Assembly: GCF_014199525.1 (NCBI RefSeq)
Contig: NZ_JACHNU010000008.1
Coordinates: 1-64,000, forward strand
DNA length: 64,000 bases
Direction: 5' to 3'
Origin: Conexibacter arvalis
GTDB taxonomy: Bacteria > Actinomycetota > Thermoleophilia > Solirubrobacterales > Solirubrobacteraceae
Below are positions 13,101 to 22,040 of this stretch, piece after piece; position 1 is the first letter of the stretch, and every line of letters starts with the position of its first letter. The notes beneath the pieces are model-generated. The model was given only the letters and a program-made list of their open reading frames with translations, did not search any database and had not been told where the DNA came from. Both the position numbers and the translations under genes were made by a program.

Positions 13101-15652
13101 TGCGCTACCTGTGGGATCTGCCGTGGCTGTGGTGGCTGCGGGCCCGCAAGCGCCCGGGCCAGGAGGCGCTGGCGATCGTCGGGATCGCGATCGGCGTCGC
13201 GCTGCTGTTCGCGGTCCAGATCGCCAACACGAGCGTCACCGGCTCGGTGCGCGAGCTGACGGAGGGCATCACCGGCTCGGCGTCGCTCGCGCTCGTCGCA
13301 CGCGACCCGCACGGGATCGACGCCGCGCACGCGACCGCCGCCCGCTCGGTCGAGGGCGTGACCGCCGCCGCGCCGGCGCTGTTCGTGCGCGCGAACGTCA
13401 GCGCGGCCGACGGCGGAGGCGAAGCCGCGCCGGTCCAGCTCGTCGGCGTCGACGACCGCTTCGCCTCGGTCGCCGGCCAGCTCGTGAAGGGCTTCGGCGG
13501 CCAGTTCGGCGTCAAGCTCCGCCGCGCGCTGCTGATGCCGCGCGGGCTCGCTGACCGGCTCGGCGTCGACACCGGCGACCGGCTGCGGCTCGCGGTCGGA
13601 GGCCGCTCGCACGAGGTCTTCGTCTCGACCGTCGTCGGCGCCGGGCAGGTCGGGCCGCTGGCGCAGAGCGCCGTCGTCGTCGCGCCGCTCGGCTACGCCC
13701 AGCAGCTCGCCGGGCTGCCGGACCGGCTGACGCACGTCCTGATCGCGACCGCCGACGGCCGCGAGGGCGCGGCCCGCGCCGGGCTCGCCGCGGTCGCCGA
13801 CGACCGCGCCGACGTCGTCGCGAGCGACCACGACGCGCGGCTGATCGAGCAGGCGGCCGGCCCCAACGAGCAGTCGACCGGGATGTTCGCGGCGATCAGC
13901 ATGCTCGTCGGCGTCCTCTTCACGTTCAACGCGATGCTGCTGACGATGCCCGAGCGGCGCCGCTTCGTCGCCGAGCTGCGGATGCAGGGCTTCGGCCGCG
14001 CGCAGCTCGCGACGCTCGTGCTGTTCGAGGCGCTCGCGATCGGCGTCGCCGGCTCGCTGCTCGGGCTGCTGCTCGGCGACCTGCTCTCGCGCCACGTCTT
14101 CCACGCCGAGCCCGGGTACCTCGCGTTCGCCTTCCCGATCGGGACCCAGCGGATCGTCAGCGCCGAGGCGGTCGCGCTCGCCTTCGCCGGCGGACTGGCC
14201 GCGACCCTCGTCGCCTCCGGCCGGCTGCTGGTCGACGCGATCGCATCGGTCCCGCTCGCCGCCGCCTACCGCAGCGCGGACGAGCCGGGCGAGGGCATCC
14301 CGCGCCGGCTGCGGCCGTGGCTCGCGGTCGCGGCCGGGGCCCTGGTCGCGTTCGCGGTCGCGATCTACCTGCTGGCGCCGGCGCTGACCGTCGTCGGCGT
14401 CGGCGCGCTCGGCGTCGCGGCGGTGCTGCTGCTGCCGGCCGCGATCGACGGCGCCCTGCGGCTGGCCGACCGTCTCGCCGACACGGGCGTCGGCGGCCTG
14501 CTGTCGATCTCGGTCTCGGAGCTGCGCGCCAACGCGACGCGGGCGGTCGCGCTTGCCGCGACCGGCGCGCTCGCCGTCTTCGGCTCGGTCGCGATTGAGG
14601 GCGCCCATCGCGACCTGCTGCGCGGCCTCGACGACATGCAGGGCTCCTACATCGGAACGGCCGACGTATGGGTGACCGCCGGCGGCGACGAGAACGTCCT
14701 GACGACGACGCCGTTCGCCGCCCCGGCGGCGCTGAGAGCGCTGACGGCGAGCCCGCTCGTCGCCTCCGTGCGGCCCTACCGCGGCGGCTTCCTCGACGTC
14801 GCCGGCCACCGCGCCTGGGTGATCGCGCGCGACGCGGCCGGCGGCGACCCGATCCCCGCGGGTCAGCTCGTCGCCGGCGAGCGGGCGCGAGCGGCGGCGG
14901 CGCTGCGCGACGGCGGCGCCGTCGTCCTCTCCGACGGGCTCGCCGACCACCTCGGCGTCGACGTCGGCGACGAGCTGGCGCTGCCGACGCCGTCGGGGAC
15001 CGAGCGCCTCCGCGTCGCGGCGACGACGACCAACCTCGGCTGGGCGCCGGGGACGCTGCTGCTCGGCGGCGACGACTTCCGCCGCGCGTGGGCGAGCGAG
15101 GACGTCAGCGGCGTCGAGGTCTCGCTCGCCCCGGGGGTCGCGCCGGAGCAGGGCCGCCGGCTGGTCGAGAGCGCGCTCCCCAGGGACGCTGCGCTGACGG
15201 TCGAGACGGCGGCCGAGCGGCTCGACCGCTTCCAGCGGCTGTCGCGCGCGGGCCTCGACCGCCTCAGCCAGATCTCGACCCTGATGCTGGTCGCCGCTGC
15301 GCTGGCGATGTCGGCCGCGATGAGCGCCGCGATCTGGCAGCAGCGCCGTCGCCTCGCCGTCCTGCGGATGCAGGGCTTCGACGTCGAGCAGGTGTGGGCG
15401 ACGCTCGTGCTCCAGAGCCTGATCGTGCTCTCGGTCGGCGCCGGTGTCGGCGCCGCAGCCGGGCTCGCCGGCCAGGTGCTCGCGACCCGCTGGGTGACGC
15501 TGACGACCGGCTTCCCGTCGATCTTCTCCCCCGCGCTCGCGCTCGCCGGCCTGACCTTCGCCGGCGTCGCCCTCGTCGCCACGCTGGTCGTCGCGATCCC
15601 GGGCTGGTTCGCCGCACGCGTCTCCCCGACCGCCAGCTTCCAAGGCGACTGA
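13100..15652 (+). CDS. FtsX-like ABC permease, two repeats, 850 aa
   Basis: A first transmembrane helix is near residues 24-40 (LAIVGIAIGVALLFAVQIA), followed by a large extracytoplasmic domain. A FtsX membrane unit follows at about 265-390 (FAAISMLVGVLFTFNAMLL ... RMQGFGRAQLATLVLFEALAIGVAGSLLG). Then come further helices at about 395-510 and a second extracytoplasmic domain. The final FtsX unit has IWQQRRRLAVLRMQGFDVEQVWATLVLQS and helices to the C-terminus. The paired RMQGF cytoplasmic loops are coupling helices for the two ATPases. The architecture matches a single-chain MacB/LolCE-type permease; the substrate is unknown. Confidence 0.9.
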   Translation: MRYLWDLPWLWWLRARKRPGQEALAIVGIAIGVALLFAVQIANTSVTGSVRELTEGITGSASLALVARDPHGIDAAHATAARSVEGVTAAAPALFVRANVSAADGGGEAAPVQLVGVDDRFASVAGQLVKGFGGQFGVKLRRALLMPRGLADRLGVDTGDRLRLAVGGRSHEVFVSTVVGAGQVGPLAQSAVVVAPLGYAQQLAGLPDRLTHVLIATADGREGAARAGLAAVADDRADVVASDHDARLIEQAAGPNEQSTGMFAAISMLVGVLFTFNAMLLTMPERRRFVAELRMQGFGRAQLATLVLFEALAIGVAGSLLGLLLGDLLSRHVFHAEPGYLAFAFPIGTQRIVSAEAVALAFAGGLAATLVASGRLLVDAIASVPLAAAYRSADEPGEGIPRRLRPWLAVAAGALVAFAVAIYLLAPALTVVGVGALGVAAVLLLPAAIDGALRLADRLADTGVGGLLSISVSELRANATRAVALAATGALAVFGSVAIEGAHRDLLRGLDDMQGSYIGTADVWVTAGGDENVLTTTPFAAPAALRALTASPLVASVRPYRGGFLDVAGHRAWVIARDAAGGDPIPAGQLVAGERARAAAALRDGGAVVLSDGLADHLGVDVGDELALPTPSGTERLRVAATTTNLGWAPGTLLLGGDDFRRAWASEDVSGVEVSLAPGVAPEQGRRLVESALPRDAALTVETAAERLDRFQRLSRAGLDRLSQISTLMLVAAALAMSAAMSAAIWQQRRRLAVLRMQGFDVEQVWATLVLQSLIVLSVGAGVGAAAGLAGQVLATRWVTLTTGFPSIFSPALALAGLTFAGVALVATLVVAIPGWFAARVSPTASFQGD

Positions 15653-15655
15653 GAC

Positions 15656-15671
15656 GCCGGCTCCAGCCGGC
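15656..15671 (+). terminator. Short hairpin after the ABC operon
   Basis: GCCGGC-TCCA-GCCGGC lies 3 bp after the permease stop. The stem is short and lacks a U-tract, so it is a weak terminator candidate. The rest of the 214-bp gap to 15866 shows no gene. Confidence 0.35.
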
Positions 15672-15866
15672 GGACCCCTAGCTCAGAGGAACGCGAGCGA
15701 GGGATGGCGGTCGCCGGAGCGGCGGCGTACGGTCTCCGAGAGGTCGCTCGCACTCCCCTTCCAGAGCGGCCCGACCGCGCCCCGCCGCGCGGCACGAGGC
15801 GAGGCCCGCCGCTCCACTCCCCCTTTCGAGCGGCGGCCTCGCTTCTTGCCACTATCGTTCCCGAGG

Positions 15867-16799
15867 ATGGCCGACCAACCGCCCAAGGACATGGTGTGGA
15901 TTCCGGGCGGGACCTTCCTCATGGGCTCGGACGACTTCTATCCCGAGGAGCGGCCGGCCCATCGCGTCGCCGTCGACGGCTTCTGGATGGACGAGCATCC
16001 CGTGACCGTCGCGGCCTTCCGGCGCTTCGTGAAGGCGACCGGATACCGCACCGTCGCCGAGCACGCCCCCGACCCGGCCGACTATCCGGACGCCGACCCG
16101 GCGCTGCTCGTGCCGGGATCGCTGGTGTTCCGCCAGACCGACGGGCCGGTCCCGCTCGACGACCTCCGACGTTGGTGGGCGTGGACGCCCGGCGCCGACT
16201 GGCGCCATCCCGAAGGGCCCGGCAGCACGACGCACGGCCGTGAACGGCACCCGGTGACCCACGTCGCCTATGAGGACGCCGCAGCGTATGCCGCATGGGC
16301 GGGCAAGGCGCTGCCGTCAGAGGCCGAATGGGAGCGGGCCGCGCGCGGTCTCCTCGAAGGCGCCGTCTACTGCTGGGGCGACGAGCCGCATCCGAGAGGC
16401 AAGATGATGGCCAACACCTGGCAGGGCGCGTTTCCGTGGAGAAACGACCTGACCGACGGCTACCTCGGCACCTCGCCCGTCAAGCGGTTCCCGCCCAACG
16501 GCTTCGGCCTCTACGACATGGCCGGCAACGTCTGGGAGTGGACCGCCGACCTGTTCGCCCCGCGCCATCGCGACGGCGCCGCCGGCAGCTGCTGCGTCCC
16601 GCGCAATCCGCGCGTCACCGACCACGGCGCGAGCGGCGACCGACCCGGCGCGCAGATCGCGCGCCGGGTGATCAAGGGCGGCTCGCACCTGTGCGCGCCG
16701 AGCTACTGCCTGCGGTACCGCCCGGCCGCGCGCCAAGGCGAGGCGGTCGACAGCTCCACCACCCACATCGGGTTTCGCTGCGTCATCCGCCCGGCGTGA
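15867..16799 (+). CDS. Formylglycine-generating enzyme (sulfatase-activating, SUMF1-like)
   Basis: This 310-aa protein starts at ATG 15867; an upstream TTG start is less likely. The FGE/C-type-lectin-like fold is complete: MVWIPGGTFLMGSDDFYPEERP, YRTVAEHA, HPVTHVAYEDAAAYAAWAG, LPSEAEWERAARG, NGFGLYDMAGNVWEWTADLF and THIGFRCV. The catalytic copper-binding cysteines are present as C276 and C281 in GGSHLCAPSYCLRYRPAAR. The enzyme oxidises the cysteine of a C-x-P-x-R sulfatase motif to formylglycine. The adjacent convergent gene encodes exactly such a sulfatase, 28 bp away. Confidence 0.95.
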   Translation: MADQPPKDMVWIPGGTFLMGSDDFYPEERPAHRVAVDGFWMDEHPVTVAAFRRFVKATGYRTVAEHAPDPADYPDADPALLVPGSLVFRQTDGPVPLDDLRRWWAWTPGADWRHPEGPGSTTHGRERHPVTHVAYEDAAAYAAWAGKALPSEAEWERAARGLLEGAVYCWGDEPHPRGKMMANTWQGAFPWRNDLTDGYLGTSPVKRFPPNGFGLYDMAGNVWEWTADLFAPRHRDGAAGSCCVPRNPRVTDHGASGDRPGAQIARRVIKGGSHLCAPSYCLRYRPAARQGEAVDSSTTHIGFRCVIRPA

Positions 16800-16827
16800 G
16801 CCGTCACGGATCGGCGCGGCGGCCGGG

Positions 16828-18756
16828 TCACGGCTTCGCCTGACCGGGCACCGATCCGGTGGAGGGCGTCTTCCGCTTCGCCGCGCGCTGCTGCTTGAGC
16901 GTCCGGCCCAGGCGCGTGAGCGTCACGCGCACCGCCGGATCTCTGCTGTGGACGAGGTTGTCCAGCTCCAGCGGATCGCGAGCGAGGTTGTAGGCCTCGA
17001 ACTGCTCCCGCGCCGGCCGGCGCTTGACCGTGGTGACCGCGGCCTTCCCGCCTCTGCGCTCGACGTTTCCGCGCAACAGGGTGACGACGTCCTTGCCGCC
17101 GTCCCTCCCTCTCCCGCCGCCGGATCCGGGGTCGCTCCAGTACTGCTCGGTGTCGTAGTAGCGGCTGTACTTCCACGTCTCCAGCGCCCCGCCCGGGCCC
17201 GTGCGCAGCTGCGTGACGATCGTCTCCACGTGGTTGGGCTGGACGACCGACTCGTACATGCGTCTGGAGATGCTCACCTGGTGCTCGCCCTGGCTGGGAT
17301 CGTCGTCCGTCATGAAGTAGACGGGATCGTCGACCGTCGCGGCGCCGGCCTTCCCAAGGATGAACTTCGACAGGTCGCGTCCGACGAGCGGATGGACCTC
17401 GGTGTGGGTCCGCTCGAGCTTCCCGCGCAGCTTGCCCTCATTCAGCCCGGCGAGCCCGAGCAGCGTCGGCAGCACGTCGGCGTGGCTGGTCAGGACGTCC
17501 GCTCTCTGGCGGCCGGAGAACAGCCGCGGGTTGTGGACGATGAATGGGACGTGCGTCGTCTCCTCGTAGGCCTGATGCCACTTCTGGTGCATCCCGCCGT
17601 GGGCGCCGAGCATGTCGCCGTGGTCGGAGGTGAAGATCACGATCGTGTCGGCCGCCATCTGCGGGTCGGCGGCGAGCTGGTCGAGGACCTTCTGGATCTC
17701 CCTGTTCACGTTCTGCATCAGCTGGTAGTAGAACCGCTGATACTCGAGCGTGTTGGGCGACGGCTGCAGCATCTTCGGGTACGTCGCGACGTAGCTGCGC
17801 TGGCAGGTCGGCTTGCCCCTCAGGTCCTCTCTGCTCGTGGCGGCGTACATCGCCTCGTCGAACAGGTCCGACGGCACGTCGGTCCCCTCGAGCTGCCCGG
17901 TCAGGTTCCAATCCGGCAGCCGCTTGGTGAACGATCCCCAGGCCGCGATGTCGTGCGGGTTGACGAACGAGCTGACGACGAGCCACGGCGCCTGCTGGCC
18001 TCTGCGCTTGCTGAGCGCGCGCAGCAGATCGACCGTCTGGCCGGCGTACTGCGCGTCGCGTCCGCCGGCCCCTCTCGCGGACGATCCCGAGTTGAGCGGG
18101 TCGTCGCCGTGCGGCTCGGGCCCGATCCAGCCGTCGAACCCGTATCCGTCGAGCCGGTTGGCGCGCAGATAGGTCCGCTCGGCTCTGGGGTCGCGCCGGC
18201 CCCGCTGGTCGTAGCTCGGCAGCGACTGGTGGGTGCCCGGGGTCGTCAGATCGGCGTGCGAGACGTGCCACTTGCCCTTGTAGTAGGTCTCGTAGCCGCC
18301 GGCGCGGAAGTAGTCGCCGAGCGTCGGCACGGTGTCGGGATCGAGCCAGTGCATGTCGCTGTCGGCGGCGCCCTTGGCGATGCCGTCGGTCTGCGACACC
18401 CCGTGCAGCGGCGGGTACTGCCCGGTGAAGAACGACGTGCGGCTGGGAGCGCACGCCGCGGTCATGATGTAGTGGCTGTTGAATTCCAGGCCGCTGTCGC
18501 GCAGCGTCTCCTCGGCCGTCAGGTGGCGCGAGCGGAACGCTCTCGTGGCCGCGGACTCGTAGGCCGGCGGAAAGCGGTACTCGTCGGCCATGATGACGAG
18601 GAAGTTCGGCCGTCGCGGGCGCCTGCCCGGCGGGGGCGGCGGAGCCGATCGTTCCCTCGCAGCGGCCTCCCCCGCTTGTGAGATTCCCACTGCCGCGACA
18701 CCGGCGCCCTGGATGAACCGGCGCCGCGAAACCGCGCGGTCGTCATGACCCGCCAT
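16828..18756 (-). CDS. Tat-exported arylsulfatase-family sulfatase, Cys type
   Basis: This 642-aa protein begins with a twin-arginine signal, SRRRFIQGAG (R11, R12), and a short hydrophobic stretch. The sulfatase core follows: PNFLVIMADEYR (metal Asp), then the modification motif C102-A-P-S-R106 in TAACAPSRTSFFTGQYPPLHGV. Other core marks are YYKGKWHVS, SSFVNPHD and IFTSDHGDMLGAHG, which carry the remaining calcium and active-site residues. The cysteine must become formylglycine, presumably by the neighbouring enzyme in the cytoplasm before Tat export. GGGAGG precedes the ATG. The substrate sulfate ester cannot be read from sequence. Confidence 0.93.
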   Translation of the reverse strand: MAGHDDRAVSRRRFIQGAGVAAVGISQAGEAAARERSAPPPPPGRRPRRPNFLVIMADEYRFPPAYESAATRAFRSRHLTAEETLRDSGLEFNSHYIMTAACAPSRTSFFTGQYPPLHGVSQTDGIAKGAADSDMHWLDPDTVPTLGDYFRAGGYETYYKGKWHVSHADLTTPGTHQSLPSYDQRGRRDPRAERTYLRANRLDGYGFDGWIGPEPHGDDPLNSGSSARGAGGRDAQYAGQTVDLLRALSKRRGQQAPWLVVSSFVNPHDIAAWGSFTKRLPDWNLTGQLEGTDVPSDLFDEAMYAATSREDLRGKPTCQRSYVATYPKMLQPSPNTLEYQRFYYQLMQNVNREIQKVLDQLAADPQMAADTIVIFTSDHGDMLGAHGGMHQKWHQAYEETTHVPFIVHNPRLFSGRQRADVLTSHADVLPTLLGLAGLNEGKLRGKLERTHTEVHPLVGRDLSKFILGKAGAATVDDPVYFMTDDDPSQGEHQVSISRRMYESVVQPNHVETIVTQLRTGPGGALETWKYSRYYDTEQYWSDPGSGGGRGRDGGKDVVTLLRGNVERRGGKAAVTTVKRRPAREQFEAYNLARDPLELDNLVHSRDPAVRVTLTRLGRTLKQQRAAKRKTPSTGSVPGQAKP

Positions 18757-18896
18757 CTCTCGACCTCCCTGACGAATGAGCGTGGCGACTGTATCGGAAC
18801 GGCTGGCGCAACCGCGCGCCCCTCCCGACGCCTCGGGGTCGGGCCGCCGTCGCCCGCCCGGTCCTCGCCGCCGCGCGCCCCGCTACGGTGAAACGC

Positions 18897-19784
18897 ATGA
18901 GAGTCGCCACCCACAACGGTTCATTCCACGCCGACGACGTCTTCGCGATCGCGGTCCTGCGACTGCTGCACGGCGACCGGCTCGAGGTCGTCCGCACGCG
19001 CGACCCCGAGCAGCTCGCGGCCGCCGACCTGCGCGTCGACGTCGGGCTGCGGAACGACCCGGCGACGGGCGACTTCGACCACCACCAGCGCGGCGGTGCC
19101 GGCGAGCGGCCGAACGGGATCCGCTACGCCTCCTTCGGGCTCGTGTGGAAGGCGTTCGGAGCGGAGATCTGCGGCAGCGACGAGATCGCGGAGGAGATCG
19201 ACCAGCTGGTCGTCCAGGGGATCGACGCCAACGACGTCGGCCAGACGATCGTCGAGCCGCTCGTCGGCTCGGTCACGCCGCTGACGGTCTCCCACGCGAT
19301 CGGGATGATGAACCCGAACTGGGACCAGGAGAACGGGGCCGCCGCGAAGGACGCCGCCTTCCTGCAGGCGGTCGGCTTCGCCGAGGGGATCCTTGGCCGC
19401 GCGATCGCCTCGGCGCAGGCGCAGGCGCGCGCCGCCGAGCTGGTCCGCGGCGCGATCGCGCGCGCCGAGGACCCGCGCCTGATCGAGCTCGACCGCGGCA
19501 TGCCGTGGCACCGGGAGCTGGTCGCCAACGCGCCCGAGGCGCTGTTCGTCGTCTACCCGCGCGAGCAGGACTGGGGCCTGCAGGCGGTCCCGCGCGTGCT
19601 CGGCGACTTCGCCAACCGCAAGGACCTGCCGGAGCGGTGGGCCGGGATGACCGACGCCGATCTCGCCGCCGTCACCGGCGTCCCGGACGCCCGCTTCTGC
19701 CACGCCGGCCGCTTCATGGCCGTCGCCGGCAGCCGCGACGGCGCGCTCGCGCTCGCGCGGCAGGCGCTCGCCGACGGCGGCTGA
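18897..19784 (+). CDS. MYG1 family protein (UPF0160, DHH-like exonuclease)
   Basis: This 295-aa protein uses ATG 18897; GTG 18888 is also in frame. It begins MRVATHNGSFHADDVFAIAVLRLL, the MYG1 signature with H and DD metal ligands. The motifs GDFDHHQRGGAGERPNGIRYASFGLVWKAFG, GIDANDVG and RFCHAGRFMAVAG follow. Eukaryotic MYG1 is a 3'-5' RNA exonuclease; bacterial members are little studied but keep the DHH metal site. It is divergent from the sulfatase gene across about 140 bp. Confidence 0.92.
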   Translation: MRVATHNGSFHADDVFAIAVLRLLHGDRLEVVRTRDPEQLAAADLRVDVGLRNDPATGDFDHHQRGGAGERPNGIRYASFGLVWKAFGAEICGSDEIAEEIDQLVVQGIDANDVGQTIVEPLVGSVTPLTVSHAIGMMNPNWDQENGAAAKDAAFLQAVGFAEGILGRAIASAQAQARAAELVRGAIARAEDPRLIELDRGMPWHRELVANAPEALFVVYPREQDWGLQAVPRVLGDFANRKDLPERWAGMTDADLAAVTGVPDARFCHAGRFMAVAGSRDGALALARQALADGG

Positions 19785-19823
19785 CGCGCCCGCGCCGCGG
19801 CGCGCGCGGCCGCCGCGCCGCGA

Positions 19824-20513
19824 CTAGTCGAGATCCCCGGCCGCCGCCGCGTGCAGCGGCCGCGGGCGGCGGCTGGAGCGACGGCCAAGGTGCTTGCCGT
19901 CGCCGTTGCCGGCCTGTCTGCCGTCCTCGGGCACGCCGGCGGCCTCGAACAGCATCAGCACGACCCCGCTCGGCATCGCGCTCTTGCCGTGCTCGTCGCC
20001 GGCGTCGCGCAGCCGCGCGGCGCTCTCGCCCTCGATCTGCTCCAGCTTCGACATCAGGTTCTCGAGCTCGCCGGCGAGATCTCTCCAGCCCTGCTCGTCG
20101 AGCGTCACGGCGCGACGGCTGAGATGGGCGTCGCCGCGATCGAAGCCGCCTCTGGCGGCGGCGGTGTTGACGTAGCCGGTCACCTGCTCCAGCGACGCGC
20201 CGACCATCGCGCGCTTGACGATCGACGGCGTCTCGGCCCAGCCTTCGTCGGTCACGACCGGGCGCGCCTTCGCCCGGTAGTGGTGCTCTATCGCGCCACG
20301 GCGCGGGGTCCGCTTGACCAGCTCCAGGAACCCGAGCGCGTGCAGACGGCGCACGTGGTAGCTCATGACGCCGAGCGACACGCCGAGCAGCTCCGACAGC
20401 TCGTTGGGGCTGGCCAGCTCCCGGTCCTCGAGGATCGCGAGGATGCGGATCCGCAGCGGATGCGCGAGCGCCTTGATCAAGCGCGGGTCGGTGATGTCGC
20501 TGTACGGCTTCAT
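19824..20513 (-). CDS. ArsR-type winged-helix regulator
   Basis: This 229-aa protein begins with ITDPRLIKALAHPLRIRILAILEDRELASPNELSELLGVSLGVMSYHVRRLHALGFLELVKRTPRRGAIEHHYRA, compressed here only as a domain of about residues 7-85: an ArsR/HTH_20 winged helix with beta-wing. A helical C-terminal half (about 100-180) and a basic tail RRSSRRPRPLH follow. The ATG overlaps the stop of the upstream ECF sigma factor gene (ATGA), so both proteins come from one transcript. I see no metal-binding cysteine pair, so a metal sensor role is unlikely. Confidence 0.85.
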   Translation of the reverse strand: MKPYSDITDPRLIKALAHPLRIRILAILEDRELASPNELSELLGVSLGVMSYHVRRLHALGFLELVKRTPRRGAIEHHYRAKARPVVTDEGWAETPSIVKRAMVGASLEQVTGYVNTAAARGGFDRGDAHLSRRAVTLDEQGWRDLAGELENLMSKLEQIEGESAARLRDAGDEHGKSAMPSGVVLMLFEAAGVPEDGRQAGNGDGKHLGRRSSRRPRPLHAAAAGDLD

Positions 20514-21043
20514 CGGGTCGTCTCGAGTTCCTTCCGCAGGCGTCCTCGGAGTCGGTGGAGTCGCACTTTCACGGTGCCCTCGGGAATGCCGAGTATCCGG
20601 GCCATCTCCGGTTGACTCAGATCTCCCTCATAGCGTAGAGCAAGCAAGCGGCGGTCATCAACGGAGAGGCGCTCGACGACCTGCCCGACCTGGAGCCGCA
20701 GCAGCAGCCCCTCGCGCTCCTCCTCCGCCTCTTCGTCGGCGACGGTCGCGAGGACCGACTCGTCGTCGAGCAGCTCCCGCTCGGAGCGCGTTCTGCGTCG
20801 CGCGAGCAGTCGCAGCGCCTCGTTGCGGGCGATCTGGCGCATCCACGGCACGCGGTCCTCGCTCCGGCAGGTGGCACGCCGACGCCAGGCGCGCAGCAGC
20901 GCCTCCTGAACGGCGTCGTCGATGTCTTGTGCTGCCGGGAGGAATCGTCGGGCCTCTCGCGACGCTGCGGCCCGCATGCGCTCCCAATCCCAATCCTCGT
21001 CTCCCGGCCTCTGCACGCGGATCCCCGCGACTGCTCGGGCCAC
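20510..21043 (-). CDS. ECF-type sigma-70 family sigma factor
   Basis: This 177-aa protein starts with GTG at 21043. Region 2 is visible as AAQDIDDAVQEALLRAWRR with PWMRQIARNEALRLLARRR. Region 4 follows as LSVDDRRLLALRYEGDLSQPEMARILGIPEGTVKVRLHRLRGRL, with the HTH in the last 30 residues. There is no region 3, as in ECF factors. Instead of an anti-sigma gene, the overlapping downstream partner is an ArsR-like regulator. The gene is divergent from the methyltransferase at 21121. Confidence 0.9.
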   Translation of the reverse strand: MARAVAGIRVQRPGDEDWDWERMRAAASREARRFLPAAQDIDDAVQEALLRAWRRRATCRSEDRVPWMRQIARNEALRLLARRRTRSERELLDDESVLATVADEEAEEEREGLLLRLQVGQVVERLSVDDRRLLALRYEGDLSQPEMARILGIPEGTVKVRLHRLRGRLRKELETTR

Positions 21044-21120
21044 AAGGCAAATATCGAGGTTTCGTCAAAGTTGGCGAAGTATGTGAAACGGTCGTGAGCG
21101 CTCAGCGGGTCTACGTGGTC

Positions 21121-21897
21121 ATGGAGACGACCACACCACCCGCGGCGCTGATCGCATATGAGCGGCTCGCCCCCGTCTACGACCGCTTCACCGACTCCTA
21201 CGACCACGACGGCTGGGTCGGGCGGTTGGAGGCGCTCGCACGCCGCCACGGCCTCGCCGGCCGCCGCGCGCTCGACGTCGCCTGCGGCACCGGCAAGAGC
21301 TTCCTCCCGCTCGTCGCCCGCGGCTACGACGTGTGGGCGTGCGACTTGTCGCCGGCGATGGTCGACCGGGCACGACGTGTCACCGGCGACGTCTCACCTG
21401 CGCGCGTCACGGTAGCGGACATGCGCCAGCTTCCGGCGCTCGGCTCCTTCGACCTCGTCACCTGCCTCGACGACGCCGTCAACTACCTGCTCGACGACGA
21501 CGGCCTGCGCGCCGCCTTCGCGAGCGTCGCGCGCCTGCTCGCGCCCGGCGGGATCTACCTCTTCGACGCGAACACGCTGGCGACGTATCGCGACGGCTTC
21601 GGCGCCCGCGCCACCTTCGAGCGCCCGCTCGCGGACGCGATCTGGCGCGGCGAGACGACCGGCCCGATCGTGCCGGGCGCGATCTGCTCGGCGTCGATCG
21701 AGATCGGCGGCCCCGCCGCCGCCGTCAGCCGTCACGTCCAGCGCCACCACCCCGAGGCGACGGTGCGCGCGCTCTTGGCGTCGGCCGGGCTCGACTGCCG
21801 GGCCGTGATGGGCCAGTCCCCCGGCGGACTCCTCCACGAGGAGCCCGACGAGGAGGCCCACACGAAGCTCGTCTACGTCGCGCGGCGACCGGTTTGA
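21121..21897 (+). CDS. Class I SAM-dependent methyltransferase
   Basis: This 258-aa protein uses ATG 21121; upstream GTG codons are also in frame and no clear ribosome site is present. Motif I is RALDVACGTGKSFLPLVARGYDVWACDLSPAMVDRAR in outline (GxGxG-like VACGTGKS, acidic D at motif II). It is followed by VTVADMRQLPALGSFDLVTCLDDAVNYLLD and LLAPGGIYLFDANT. This is the Methyltransf_25 family acting on small molecules; the substrate is unknown. The micro-ORF at 21939 begins 41 nt after its stop on the same strand. Confidence 0.9.
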   Translation: METTTPPAALIAYERLAPVYDRFTDSYDHDGWVGRLEALARRHGLAGRRALDVACGTGKSFLPLVARGYDVWACDLSPAMVDRARRVTGDVSPARVTVADMRQLPALGSFDLVTCLDDAVNYLLDDDGLRAAFASVARLLAPGGIYLFDANTLATYRDGFGARATFERPLADAIWRGETTGPIVPGAICSASIEIGGPAAAVSRHVQRHHPEATVRALLASAGLDCRAVMGQSPGGLLHEEPDEEAHTKLVYVARRPV

Positions 21898-21920
21898 CGC
21901 TTTCCCACCGCGACCACGGA

Positions 21921-21929
21921 GAGGAGGTG
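21921..21929 (+). promoter_or_regulatory. Near-perfect Shine-Dalgarno for the IIRP micro-ORF
   Basis: GAGGAGGTGA at 21921-21930 contains AGGAGGTGA, fully complementary to the 16S anti-SD sequence. It ends 8 nt before the ATG at 21939. This is the strongest ribosome site I saw in the window, which argues that the tiny ORF is translated. Confidence 0.7.
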
Positions 21930-21938
21930 AACCCAGTC

Positions 21939-21986
21939 ATGCAGATCATCCGTCCGATCATCCGCCCGGCGATCATCCGCCCGTAG
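21939..21986 (+). CDS. 15-residue IIRP-repeat peptide
   Basis: ATG at 21939 opens a 15-codon ORF encoding MQIIRPIIRPAIIRP, ending in TAG. The peptide is three IIRP units with one Ala spacer. It uses ATC for every Ile, CCG for every Pro and CGT/CGC for Arg. The ribosome site is near perfect. It follows a methyltransferase gene by 41 nt and precedes an 11-bp hairpin and a Crp/Fnr gene. Possible roles are a ribosome-arrest leader peptide (it ends Arg-Pro-stop), a tiny membrane or antimicrobial peptide, or a coupling leader. I know no family with this sequence. Confidence 0.6.
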   Translation: MQIIRPIIRPAIIRP

Positions 21987-22003
21987 CCGGGCGCGCTCCG
22001 GAC

Positions 22004-22040
22004 GGGCGCCGCCGAGCCGGGCAGACGGCCGGCGGCGCCC
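22004..22040 (+). terminator. Hairpin between the micro-ORF and the Crp/Fnr gene
   Basis: GGGCGCCGCCG at 22004-22014 pairs perfectly with CGGCGGCGCCC at 22030-22040, loop 15 nt. It starts 17 nt after the micro-ORF stop, close enough to interact with a ribosome stalled on the peptide. No U-tract follows, so it may be a terminator, an attenuator or an RNA-stability element. Confidence 0.5.

Noticed and set aside
20617-21249. Minus-strand alternative ORF overlapping the sigma factor gene.
   Set aside because: It shares no family features and is a different frame of the real sigma gene and its upstream region.
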